Shown: positions 44,987 to 55,316 of the stretch, piece by piece
Layout: the number at the start of each line of letters is the position of its first letter
Numbering within the stretch: position 1 is the stretch's first letter
Source of the DNA: Sphagnum magellanicum
Lineage: Eukaryota > Streptophyta > Sphagnopsida > Sphagnales > Sphagnaceae
DNA length: 64,000 nt
NCBI GenBank assembly: GCA_021904315.1
Contig: CM038913.1
Location: forward strand, 371,958-435,957
Direction: 5' to 3'
Notes under the pieces: generated by a model
Databases searched by the model: none
Seen by the model: only the letters and a program-made list of their open reading frames with translations
Told to the model about the DNA's origin: nothing
Position numbers and translations under genes: made by a program

Positions 44987-46550
44987 TGTACCTCCTAGAG
45001 TATTTGATATTGCTTGCAAAAGTTATTTTACTAATTCTCATGGATCGTTATTCTATCTACAGTCAGACCTCCATTCACTGCATGATTTGATTTCACTGTG
45101 ATGGATCTTTTGTCAACATTGTGATATCATGATCACATGAATGGCTCTGTGACTTCCTGAGTGGCACTTGTGCTTGCATTTCTTCTCATTGAAATACACC
45201 AATGATGAAATGGAGGGAACAGAAGGTAGATGAATAAGGAAATTACAGCCCAGATGTAATAGTGGGTATTTATTGTGATTATTGCTCTATGTCACACATT
45301 TTGCCACAAGTGCAAATCCACCACAACATGATTTATAGAAACAAAGGTTAAAATTGTAGCATGCTAGGTGCAAGCAACAATGCATCATTTTAGTCTTTAA
45401 ATAATTTATATTTTTTTGTGATTTTAGGAATTGCAATTGCAACCTAGCTTTTGATCATCAGACCCTAATGTCTTCACAAGATATCTACTTTTGGTGGTTT
45501 CTGAAGAGGATTTGTGGTATCCAGGAGCATAATTAGAATTTGGTTCATTATCACGAGGTGACCTTGTAATAATTACACAATCACTTGTTGGCATGGCTCA
45601 TCTCCAATGACTTGCGAATAATGTTTGGGCTGCTGGTTTGATGGAAAGTTCTTTTAATGCATTGTCTTCAAAAAACACATATCATGGTTTGTTCACTCAA
45701 ACTTGGTTCCATCAGTGGTCTTCACATACCAGTCAAAGATGCATAGAATAAAAAACTTTGGGGCGATTTTAAGTGTCCAGAAGGTTTCATAAGATATGAA
45801 GATGGTGTAAATACAAAGATTGCAGATAAGAAAAGAAGTTGCAGTTCAATCATGTGCATAGATTCTGTAACAAATGTTGGAGGTGAATCATTTTGCAATT
45901 CTGAGTGACAAGTATGTGTGAGAAAACCATCAATATGCCATAAGGCGCAGACATGTAACTGAGCAATCAATCAATGCTTAGAATCTTCTGAAACTTCAAT
46001 CAAATAACTCAAAAAATTTTGAGGTTGCACAAAATGTTGTTAGGAATATTCTTCCAACTATATGCACAATTATTCTTGTGTAAGGAATTTTGCCAAGTCT
46101 ACTTACAACAAGCTATTTTTTGCTCAACTTGTTTGGGCTCAACTTAGTTGTGACCATAACTTCGGGCTCATGACTAAGGCTGGGGCAGGCCAAGGGAAAA
46201 GAGTTGAGAAGGAAGCCGAGTTGTCCCAAGACTCAAACACACTCTCACAAATATTTCAAATTTCCACAGCCCATACCCATTTAAAATTCCAAAATATCCT
46301 TCTTTGAGGTTAAGACAAACAACTCTGCATGTTTAAAAATTTACAAATCCAAGAACTTGTGCCGCTCACACCAGAAGTATTTGGGCAGTTTTCATGTTCA
46401 TCACTGAACCTTGGAAAGACATGAAAATGCAATACTCAAAAATGTTACTAAGATTTTTCAGGGTATCAGGGAACCTCAATAACTATGAAACAACCCCATA
46501 GAAAATAAATGAACCAGCCTCTCTGCAAAAGAAGATCCCAAGCACTTTGA
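44987..46550. other. 3' flank of the kinase gene and intergenic DNA
   Basis: No supported exon on either strand. Frames at 45722-45970 (-) and 46062-46307 (+) have no motif. Confidence 0.45.
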
Positions 46551-47020
46551 ACGATCTCCTCATGAACACACCTGCCCTCCTCGAGCGCTACCATGCTCGC
46601 ACATGCCTTTAGCACCCCCACAAAAGTAACAGCATTTGGTCACACACCTTCCTGTTGCATTTGCTGAAATAGTTCTAGTGCCTTCTGCCCTTGACCGCAT
46701 CTCACATGTCTGAATATCATGGTGGTCCAAGTGACCACATCTTGACATGGGATCTTGTCGTACACTCTCCGAGCATCCTTTATGCTCCTACATTTGGCCT
46801 ACATGTGAACAAAGCTATACCCCAGAAAGACACCCGCCTCACAACCACTTTGAATTATCTGTTGACGAGTCTGCCTGCCCTCTTGAAGTGCTCCTAAACT
46901 AGCGCATGCATTGAGCACCGGAACAAAAGAAAAGCTGTCAAGACTCATGCCTTTTTGTTGCATTTCTTGGAAAAGCTTGAATTGTCTTCTCATGTTGTCC
47001 AGCTTTAACATATCTAGCAA
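46551..47020 (-). pseudogene. PPR (PLS-type) pseudogene fragment
   Basis: On the minus strand one continuous frame reads KLFQEMQQKGMSLDS, VLNACASLGALQEGR, IIQSGCEAGVFLGYSFVHM, stop, AKCRSIKDARRVYDKIP, DVVTWTTMIFRHVRCGQG, QKALELFQQMQQEGV, stop, PNAVTFVGVLKACASM and ALEEGRCVHEEI. These are P, L and S repeats of an organelle RNA-editing PPR factor. The two in-frame stops (TAG after FVHM and TGA after QQEGV at 46642-46640) kill it. The TGA stands at the same codon as in the fragment at 26806-27576. No targeting peptide, E or DYW domain is attached. Confidence 0.85.
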
Positions 47021-50000
47021 GCCTCCTATTCCATGAAAAATTGTGCACTTGTAGACTCCCTAGTGTTAGGGCAGCCAACTTTGCTTCCACCCATGGGGGG
47101 TTTCTTCGGTTCCCAAACCAGAGTGCGGCCTGCGTCATCTTATGCTTAAAATCCGGGTACCTTGCATTGACCTTCTCCTGCCTACAATCCCACCACTACG
47201 AAGGATCTGAAAAGAATTCCCACCGAATTGTCTCACGTTGACTTGCTGCTGCTGCTGCTGTTGGCCCAACCTTTTCCACGCTAAGAAGTTGCTAGCGCTC
47301 TGTGACCACAAGTCACAATATGTCCTAATCGACGCGACTCAAGGATAAGACGGTGACGAACTGCCATGACCACAAAGAATCGACTTAGCAAACGAATTAA
47401 TGGAGTTGGAATTCTCCGCTGCACCCCACTAACATCAGCAGTATCGCAACCAAAAAAGAGCTTCAGCAGACTGGATCAAAGCGCAGCTCGCTACAGGGCT
47501 CCCAATGAGACGAAACAATCGACAGTTTTGCTTGCAAAGAAGTCGCATGAATAGGTACATACAATACATACATAACCCTATTCTCTGCACCAATCCGGAG
47601 AGCATGATAAAAATACAGTACGCAAACAACTCTTTTATCGACTTCCTGTCAGTGAGCCTGTGAATTCTGCAAAAGTTGGACACCTCTGCCATGTCCCTGA
47701 GTGGAACGTCCGTTGCAGACCAGGCATGATTCCTCTTCTTGCTCCTTCACTCACATCTATCGAGAGTCCATATTCTATAGCTCATGTCTACAATCCTGAT
47801 GCTCCCAGTGAAGACACATAGATAAAGACATGAGTGTCGTTGGCCTGTGCACACACCTGCAAACAACATCCTCTCTCTCGCAGACTCCCCCCTAAAATCT
47901 TTCTATCTTTTGTGAATTACCACTCTTCAGCATAACATCACCACTGCAAACATATCTCCACATAATTTCGCCCCCCTAACCACCAACTGTCCTCAGATGA
48001 ACGGGTCTCACTCCAAATCTATCCAGACAATTGTTGTCTCTTTGAATCCTCTTCTCCTGCTCCTATCCACAGCATGTAGAATCTGAAAACATAAGAGTTG
48101 GAATTCTGCTCTACGTGGGCATTAGCTGCTTCCAAAATGAGCAGCAGTGCTATGTTTGAATTTGTCTGAATGCATCAGCTTCTGGATGGCTGTGAGATGA
48201 GAGAGCAAGTAAAATGCAAGGCATATTCCAACTGTTTGTATGCATGGATGGCCTGGCAGTTGGAATTGGTGTTAACCAATTTCTACAAGGTGTGCTACTT
48301 CAAACCATGTGCAAGCTGATGGTGTCAAATTCAAGGATGAACCAGAAGGAATGGGAGTAGATTCTACAGAGCACATTCCTCATCTGAGAACTTGGGTATG
48401 TTTAAGCTCATGCAAACAAGGAGTTCATTTGGAAATAGTTTGGTTGATGCTGGTTTTGTTCTTGAGCACAGGAACTCATCAGAATTCATTTTTGCATGTT
48501 CTTCAGAGTCTGGTGTTGCAAGGACTCATTTTCTCTGCAAGCATATATTTGTGACCCATTGCTCACTTTGTAGCACAATTTGCAACTGGTGACAGGGAAG
48601 TGGAGAGCCAAGAAGAACAAAAGTTGCAAAATTACAAGAAACCTACAGCTATGGGGTGGTCATAGTGAACATGTAATTGTGCACACAAGTCTGTTATAGA
48701 GAGAGATGTAGGATTTGCAGCACTGGTGCATGTTTCACAAAATGGTTGTCTCATTTTCCTCTTCCTGCGGTGAGTGTTGGCAGAGATGTTTCTATCTGGT
48801 CTGCCTGACAACATTAAGGCTCAGGAGATTCTAAACCTATCTTACACTTTCAATGGAGATAATCACCTGCAAGACTGATGCCACATCCCTCTCTTTCATA
48901 CAACAGATGTGAAATACTTGTTATCCTGACCAGGCAATAGAAATGTAAAGTCCTTGGTTCTTTCTGCATTTGTCAAGTGATCTAAACAGGATTTAGAGAG
49001 TCCAAACAACCCCACATTTTCAACTCACAAATATGGATCTTGAACCACCCCAAGAATTTTAGGAGAAAGATCAAGCCCATAATCTCTATAGTTAGAGAAA
49101 TCTTGACCTAAAGATGAAAAAAATTCCAAGCTACTTGGTAAGAAAACTGAAATCATCTAAGTATTGCAGGAAAATACTCCATCATTCAATGCCCTTCAGG
49201 GTGGCTTCCTAATGCCTCAAGTTAGGCAACAGATGGTGATTAGAAACACGCTTTGGCTCAGCTGAAGCCACAGGCACATTGCTGAGGTACATGCCTTGTA
49301 GGGCATTACAAGAACAGGCAAGTGATATTCAAAAGGATCATTGTAAATAGTCAGTACACTGATCATGTATGGCCCAAAGGACATGGCCTAAAAGACTACC
49401 TGTACACATTATGTGCCAGTGTGTAGTGGGACCACAATACTTTTTGGAAAGACAAAAGTCAAATGATGTAGACCTGCAAAAATATGATAATTCTTCAAAG
49501 GAATGGAGCATAGCAGGCTGCAGTATTCAATGATCCCTGATTTGAAGGTTTTGATGTTGGCACCACATTGGAAATAACAATAAATCTCTATCCATTAAAA
49601 GGTTCTTGCTAACCCAATCATGATGGATCAAGGTAGTTGCTCTCACACCTGGTTAACTCGTCTTCCAAGACTCTTGAGGAAGTTGTCCAGTATGAAGAAA
49701 GCCCTTTGCATGCACAATATTCCACTCTGTTGGATCTGCAACACAGATCTAGGTCAATCTAAATCAACAAACATGAGCTCTCATTTCCCACAACTCAATA
49801 GTTTGTGGAGTTTGGTATTCATGCTAGATTCCAAGCAAAACTCACATGAAGGTCTTGTCAAAGGACTGAAATGTAGGGGACAAGATGTAAATCCAGTTCA
49901 TTAATCTAACAATCAGCAACCCAGATTTTATGAATCATAAAGTTCCAAATTACTCCTTATCCAGAGATAAGAGTGATAAGCTTGGAGGCATGCATAGAGA

Positions 50001-51309
50001 CAAATGCACACATCCTAAACCTTAGGAGCTAGAGCAACCAGAATGGTCATTCCAGCCAAGCAGTGGCCATGCCTTGCACTCCACAAAACAACCTGCTGCC
50101 TGAAAGGGATATAGTGGCACTAAGTCAGGAACCTAACCAAGGCCTCAGTCAAATTTTTGACCTTATGGAGCCTTGCAATTTAAGTGGATCAATATTTGCA
50201 CAGAACCACAACCTACTGTTATCCAATTGGGCCCAAATTTCGTAAGAAGGTGACTACTGCCCTTATCACTACCTAAAATCTCCTTGAAAGAAATGAAAAA
50301 CCTAACAAACAAACAAATTCCTACAGAAACATATACTGTGATGAGTGGCATGAGTTGAAATCCAACTGGTGTGCAGCTCTTATCATCATATTTCTGATCC
50401 TAATGTAAGAATGGCCACTTCCAGCAGTGTGAACCCTCAGCACAAGTCAAAAGAGCTGAATAAATAGAATCTTAACATCATGGGAGCCATGATTGGATAG
50501 GTACCCTAAGAGTTGCCAACATAGTGCAAGGCCCAAGAACCAAATTGTCTTGAAATTTCACAGGGTGTTGACAATTGATGTATTCATACAATACCATCTA
50601 GAAGCAGGCCAGAGAAGCAGTCTATGTAGAAGTTTTGGGTACAAACCTAGCTGGTCTGCAAGCATTAGTACAGTCTTCAAGGAGAGCTTCTGGCTGCAGA
50701 TGTTGAAGAGATGTTTGAGACTCAGTTGCAATAAATCAAGCATCAGAACATTGTAGTCCCTCAATGCGAAACCATCTGATATTTGCAATCCCAGCTGCAC
50801 AAAGAAAAATAGTCATGTTCCAGGAATCCAGTGGTGCAGCCAAAAAGGGGCACAAACCAGGTAAGCACAGATTCAGTGACTCCTTACTTCCCTCCCTGAA
50901 CAATGCTATACAGCTTCAATTCATATAGCAACTGCAGATGCCTAATCTTGACACTCTCCTGCACAGCAGGGGATTAGCTTTCAAAGAAACACATTATCAG
51001 CCATCACAATGCCCCTTGCCTTACAAAGTGATACTTCCATGAGAATGCAATCAATTAACAACCAGCCTTCATGAAAGCTTCCCATTTTGGGAGGTAATTC
51101 AAATGAAAGCTGGGACAAATGTCGTGACATTTTCCAATTACATCAACACACAAGGAGCAAAGTCTACATACCAGCTTAATGCCAACTTCCTCATTGGTTT
51201 GAACACTAGTCCATACAGTTGACTGTGCGCAACACCCCAAAATGTTGTTGGCATGGAAGCAGGTGATGCTTTCTGCTATCAGAGACCCTCAAAGCTACTT
51301 AACTAAACT
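47021..51309. other. Intergenic DNA with no supported gene
   Basis: Higher GC than the outer arms, with many open frames of 60-95 codons on both strands (for example 47435-47692 minus, 49620-49904 plus, 50493-50756 plus). None shows a known motif or coherent splice pattern. A (CTG)n run lies near 47250. Old gene remnants too diverged to recognise are possible. Confidence 0.4.
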
Positions 51310-52640
51310 TGCTACTTATAATTTTAGGTGCCAAAATCTCTTGAAAACATATGAGAAATTATACACTCAAATTGCGCACTCTTGGAGGCTCCAAAGATAT
51401 TGTTTCTCAATGAGGTGTTCTTCCCAAATCCAGATTTGCATCAACAAAGTTCCCTTCAGTGAAAGTACATGTAGAAATCTGTAACTGAGTCCTGTTGACA
51501 GATGCACCCAAGCTTAAATGCATGCTTCCTGCGAGAACTCATTGCCCAACTTGCACCTCATGACTTGTAAAACATACTGTGTCTTGGTGATACATAGGCA
51601 GCGATCAAATTTATCAAAAAAGACTGAACTGGGTGGCATTGCTACAACACTAATTCCTCAACTTTGCACCCTTTGGCAATCTGTCCCTTCTCATTTTTGT
51701 AAACAGGAGATCTATCAGTAGCTCAGGACGGATTGGACTATTAGTAACAGATTTCTTCCCAAATGCTTTGATCTCTGCTATACTAAGAAAGCCTGCCAAC
51801 CGCTTACCATCATGGGTTACAACCAAGTTCTTCCCATACTGCTTAATTATCTGGCTTGAGCTTGACTTGTGCTTCTTGGAAAGTGTATGGATGAGTGACC
51901 ACCGTAAGTGGTAGTTCACAATAGCCTTCACTTTCTGATAGTTGTCACACCATGCATAAAATTCCAGAAGTCCTATACTCACCTTGTGATACCATGCTAC
52001 AATGTGATGATCTTCGTGGCCTAACACAGAATCATTTGGCGTGGGTCGCTTCTTCCTCTTGGTGATAAAACCCCTTGACTCAAGAATTTCATAGATTTCA
52101 GCAACAGGAGCTTCAATCTGGATTGTGGCTTCTTGTCGGGAAGGTGATGGAACTGTCAAACCACTTGGCCTTCCAAAGGTTTCAAGCCTTTCATCATCAT
52201 CAGAGTCTTCTGAATCTTCTGAATCATCAGAATCTTCTTCTTGAAAATCTTCAAACTCCTTGAAATCTGCAGCTTCTTCTTCTCCAAACTCTTCTTCTTC
52301 ATCATCTCCAAACTCTTCAGCTTTATCCTCATGTGTATCAAAAGCTTCCTCTTGCATCTTGATAATCCCCTGTGTGCCACCAATTCTACCATTATCATTA
52401 TTCATCTCCTCCTCCCTCAGATTTTGGTAAGCCTCCCGTGGTGGAGGAACTGCTTTGGAGGCACGGGCCCATGTTGATGCACACTTCACTGGACCTGCCC
52501 TGTTCATGTAAATTCCAATCATCTCAAACATAACACAAAAGTTCCTCAATGCCCACTCATTCCTTGGCAAACAACACCTCTATTCTGTATGAATAGAGTC
52601 ACCAAGGCAGAGAACTTCTAGAAAAACCTAGAGAAGAAGA
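51310..52640. repeat. Segmental duplication, copy B
   Basis: Counterpart of 27930-29200 in the same orientation. The shared block starts about 340 bases beyond the maturase stop and ends in CCTAGAGAAGAAGAAAACCACAG, after which the two sequences diverge. Confidence 0.75.
51650..52531 (-). CDS. Group II intron maturase domain X protein (nuclear maturase type), truncated
   Basis: A 293-codon frame from the first ATG (52531). After a short conserved start (GIYMNRAGPVKCAS) comes a very acidic low-complexity region of about 75 residues, then VAEIYEILESRGFI, then domain X: HIVAWYHKVSIGLLEFYAWC, IVNYHLRWSLIHTLSKKHKS and IIKQYGKNLVV. Domain X binds intron RNA in maturases; plant nuclear maturases (nMATs) are imported into organelles to help group II splicing. 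A reverse-transcriptase-like part should precede domain X but is absent upstream, where a different small gene begins at 53216. Against copy A, the sequence just upstream has a TGG-to-TGA stop and one extra base. So this is a truncated copy whose open frame has survived; whether it is translated is unknown. Confidence 0.65.
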   Translation of the reverse strand: MFEMIGIYMNRAGPVKCASTWARASKAVPPPREAYQNLREEEMNNDNGRIGGTQGIIKMQEEAFDTHEDKAEEFGDDEEEEFGEEEAADFKEFEDFQEEDSDDSEDSEDSDDDERLETFGRPSGLTVPSPSRQEATIQIEAPVAEIYEILESRGFITKRKKRPTPNDSVLGHEDHHIVAWYHKVSIGLLEFYAWCDNYQKVKAIVNYHLRWSLIHTLSKKHKSSSSQIIKQYGKNLVVTHDGKRLAGFLSIAEIKAFGKKSVTNSPIRPELLIDLLFTKMRRDRLPKGAKLRN

Positions 52641-53193
52641 AAACCACAGTGTCCATAGTTGCACAACAGACCAACTTGACAGACCAAGACATATCTTTTC
52701 CCATTCCACAAATGCCTGTAAGTGCAATCAGGTTACCTTAGAGAACAATTTCTTGAAACAAACATCTAGAAAATGGCAGAGAAATCTCTGCCACAACAAT
52801 TTGAATTAAAAATGACAGACCATAAGTGCAGTCATGACCTTATGAGAGTCAATCACAAAGTCTCAGACCATCACCTTCATCCAGAAAAGCAGTGACAAGT
52901 TGCAATGAGTGACTTCATCAGCTCACAACAGAGGATATAAATAAGAATATGATAATCCACCAAAAACTCAGGCAAAGTTTTATACAAAAATCTGCATCCT
53001 GAGTTTCTGCCACATTCCCAGTAGTGGCAGGAAAGACTCAATCATGATGTTGGCTATAACTCAATTTCTTGAAACAAACAACCAAAACTCATTGCAGCAA
53101 GTCGGAGATGTGCTAACAAGATGATGTGAAGACAAAGAGTCTCATAAAGCAGTTGAATTTGAATTTGGCAATTCTGAAAATGTGACAGTTTTG
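52641..53193. other. Spacer between maturase copy and small mitochondrial-type gene
   Basis: No supported exon. It is probably the 3' flank of the minus-strand gene at 53216-53880. Confidence 0.45.
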
Positions 53194-53216
53194 TTTAGGT
53201 TTAGGGTTTAGGGTTT
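53194..53216. repeat. Short telomere-like (TTTAGGG)n run
   Basis: TTTAGG then two TTTAGGG units and TTT lie directly at the stop codon of the minus-strand gene. Plant telomeres use TTTAGGG; here it is an interstitial run of about three units. Confidence 0.8.
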
Positions 53217-53880
53217 CACAAGTGGGGCACATACAGGGAGGAGGGCTTCATGACCACAGGATCAAACAATGGCAAAGGCATCCACTCAATTGTTGATTCG
53301 CCTAGTTTGCATAGTCTGCATTCAGTAGCAAAGCTTTGACATTTGCAGATGTCGCCTGGGGGTGGTGCAATCTTCTTCTGCAATGTCCACAACACACAAG
53401 CATCATGAAGTTATGAACCCTGTGAGAATGTCCTTTGGTCCACTTACCTGCCTTCATGACTCAATACCTATTCTGCCAGAAAGCATTGAATTTGACCACC
53501 AAAGATGGCATACCTTTCAACAAATGTAATGTGACACACACAGCAAGCAATCGTGGTTCATGAATACAAAAAAGAAATCTTCAACAAAAAAACCACCTAC
53601 AACTTTACAAAAAATCCATGTTAGCTCACACAATTTGTAGCTTGGAGAATGAAGGAGACGTCGCATCGGTCACACATTAAATCCTAAAACCCCCTGACCC
53701 ACCCCGGGAAGAGATTCCCGAGAGAGAGAAGACTCGTACCTGGTTGTCTTCAAGCAGCGTCTGAATGCCGTTTATAGCAGTAGATGAAAACATGGACAGC
53801 GTCGAAATCCCTGCACGTACCGCTGCACCTGCTGTGGCCACGGTCAATCTCAGTGGCCCTCCTCCTCTCATCATCATCAA
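53216..53880 (-). CDS. Small two-exon protein with a probable mitochondrial presequence, family unknown
   Basis: Exon 1 (53880-53740, 47 codons) starts MMMMRGGGPLRLTVATAG and is rich in Arg, Ala, Ser and Thr without acidic residues until ...LLEDNQ, as in mitochondrial presequences. It ends at CAG|GTACGAG. Exon 2 (53377-53216) follows a GCAG acceptor in the same phase and reads KKIAPPPGDICKCQSFATEC, RLCKLGESTIEWMPLPL and ends in PSSLYVPHL. Total 100 residues, with Cys at C-x-C...C-x-x-C spacing that could bind metal or form disulfides. No domain is recognised. The gene is divergent from plastid L13, with 315 bases between the two start codons. The in-frame join and good splice sites support it as real. 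Confidence 0.6.
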
Positions 53881-54195
53881 TGCGTGTGTGTCTCTCTCTC
53901 ACTGTCTCGCATCAGCAGATAGTCCAGAAAACAACTGTCGAACATGGCGATCAGAGACCACTGCTGCAACTATCGTGCGCGCTTTTCTCCTGTAAAAACT
54001 TGCACCTCCTCAGCGAGCGCCACATACAGGCGACGCACTGCAACACGCCGAAGCACTTTAGGGTTCACAGGATGTGGATCGGGACAGGCATCGTCGAGGT
54101 GTCGTCTTTACTCGACGCTTAACTCCTGCTGCGGCAACGCACTCTCGTATGTGTGTGCGCGCCCGCGCGCGCGTGGAGGAGCAATTGCAGCAGTC
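53881..54195. promoter_or_regulatory. Shared bidirectional promoter region
   Basis: Only 315 bases separate the start codons of the minus-strand small gene and plus-strand L13. The region is GC-rich and contains TTTAGGG at about 54058 and an alternating (CG/TG) run at 54150-54175 (TGTGTGTGCGCGCCCGCGCG). TTTAGGG (telo-box) motifs are common in promoters of plant ribosomal-protein genes. Core elements were not identified. Confidence 0.45.
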
Positions 54196-55316
54196 ATGGC
54201 GGCATCTTTGGCTCCTGCTTTTGCATCGTTTTCCTTGTCGTTACCCCCCGCAGCAGCAGGAAGAGTAGCAGCTGGAGGCGTTTCGTTCAGTTCTTCTTCT
54301 TTTGGTCAAGTATCGGGGCTAGTCTGTGTGGAGCGGAAGGTGGCTGTGCTTCCTCCTCTTGCTTTTTCTGTGCGTTCCAATGGTGGCTTTATCCCCGCTG
54401 AGCATCGCTGGATGCACAAGGGCATCGAGAACAAAGGAGATGTAAGAAGAATTCTATTCTTCTCCCGTTTGTGTGTTTTGATTTGTATGTTTTTGCACCC
54501 TCGGCGCATTGCCAGCAGTTGTCGCGGGACATCGAGTCCTGACTCCCCGTTCCTGTCTTGCTCGTTTTCGGAATTCTTTTTTTTCCCTATCTCTGTCTCT
54601 TTCTCTGTTGTGTGTGTGTCTCTTTCGCTCTTGTTTTGTGATTCTTTTCCCCGTGCCAAGTTATTGAATGCGGGGAGTTGGATGTCATGACGACGGTGGT
54701 GGTTGTGGTACGATGTGTGGAACAGAACCTATTACCCGAAAGCTGCAGACAATGAGAATGCGAAGAAGCAGTGGTACATTGTGGATGCTTCTGACAAATG
54801 TCTTGGTCGCCTGGCGTCAACAGTGGCTATCCACATCCGAGGTAAACACTTGCTCTCTTACACTCCCTCCACTGACATGGAAGCCTGTGTTATCATTGTA
54901 TGTTTCTATATTCTGTCACCATGACTCTAGCACTCTTGTTTCTTTTCTACAACCACAGCTGTGGGCATTAGCATTGCTAACAGATTTTTGGCCAAAGCTT
55001 TCCAAACTAAGCAAAGGGCACTGCAAGTGAATAAGTATATGATGTGCCTTGAACACATTCTGATGCATATCTGTTTCCCTGTGGAAATTCTGACCTTGAT
55101 GAAATGGCACTTGGTTTGAGCATGGTTGTTTTTGACTTTGGCAATGTGTGAAGATCGATCATGCAGGTGAATGCTGAGAAAGTGGCAGTTACAAGCAAGA
55201 AAAGGTCACAGAAGCCTGCACATCTGAAAGTGTACAAGGGTGGGAACCATCCCTGTGTAGCTCAGACTCCTGAACCCTTGCCCATTAAAGATAAAAGAAT
55301 CAACTTAGTGCAGTAA
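54196..55316 (+). CDS. RPL13: Plastid ribosomal protein L13 (uL13c), nuclear-encoded, with a core deletion
   Basis: Exon 1 (54196-54441) encodes a Ser/Ala-rich plastid transit peptide and AEHRWMHKGIENKGD. Exon 2 (about 54712-54897) encodes VWNRTYYPKAAD, WYIVDASDKCLGRLAST, HIRGKHLLSYTPSTDM and CVII. Exon 3 (55167-55316) encodes VNAEKVAVTSKKRSQK, then HLKVYKGGNHPC and PLPIKDKRINLVQ with a TAA. The order matches L13, a plastid 50S subunit protein. About 45 residues between KKR-QK and HLKVYKG (normally the RRHSGRPGG...GRLGR core) are absent, with the frame kept. Exon 2 also lacks an AG acceptor in the right frame: a TGA lies 24 bases before VWNRT with no AG between. It is either a decayed copy of a gene that works elsewhere or a shortened variant. 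Confidence 0.8.
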
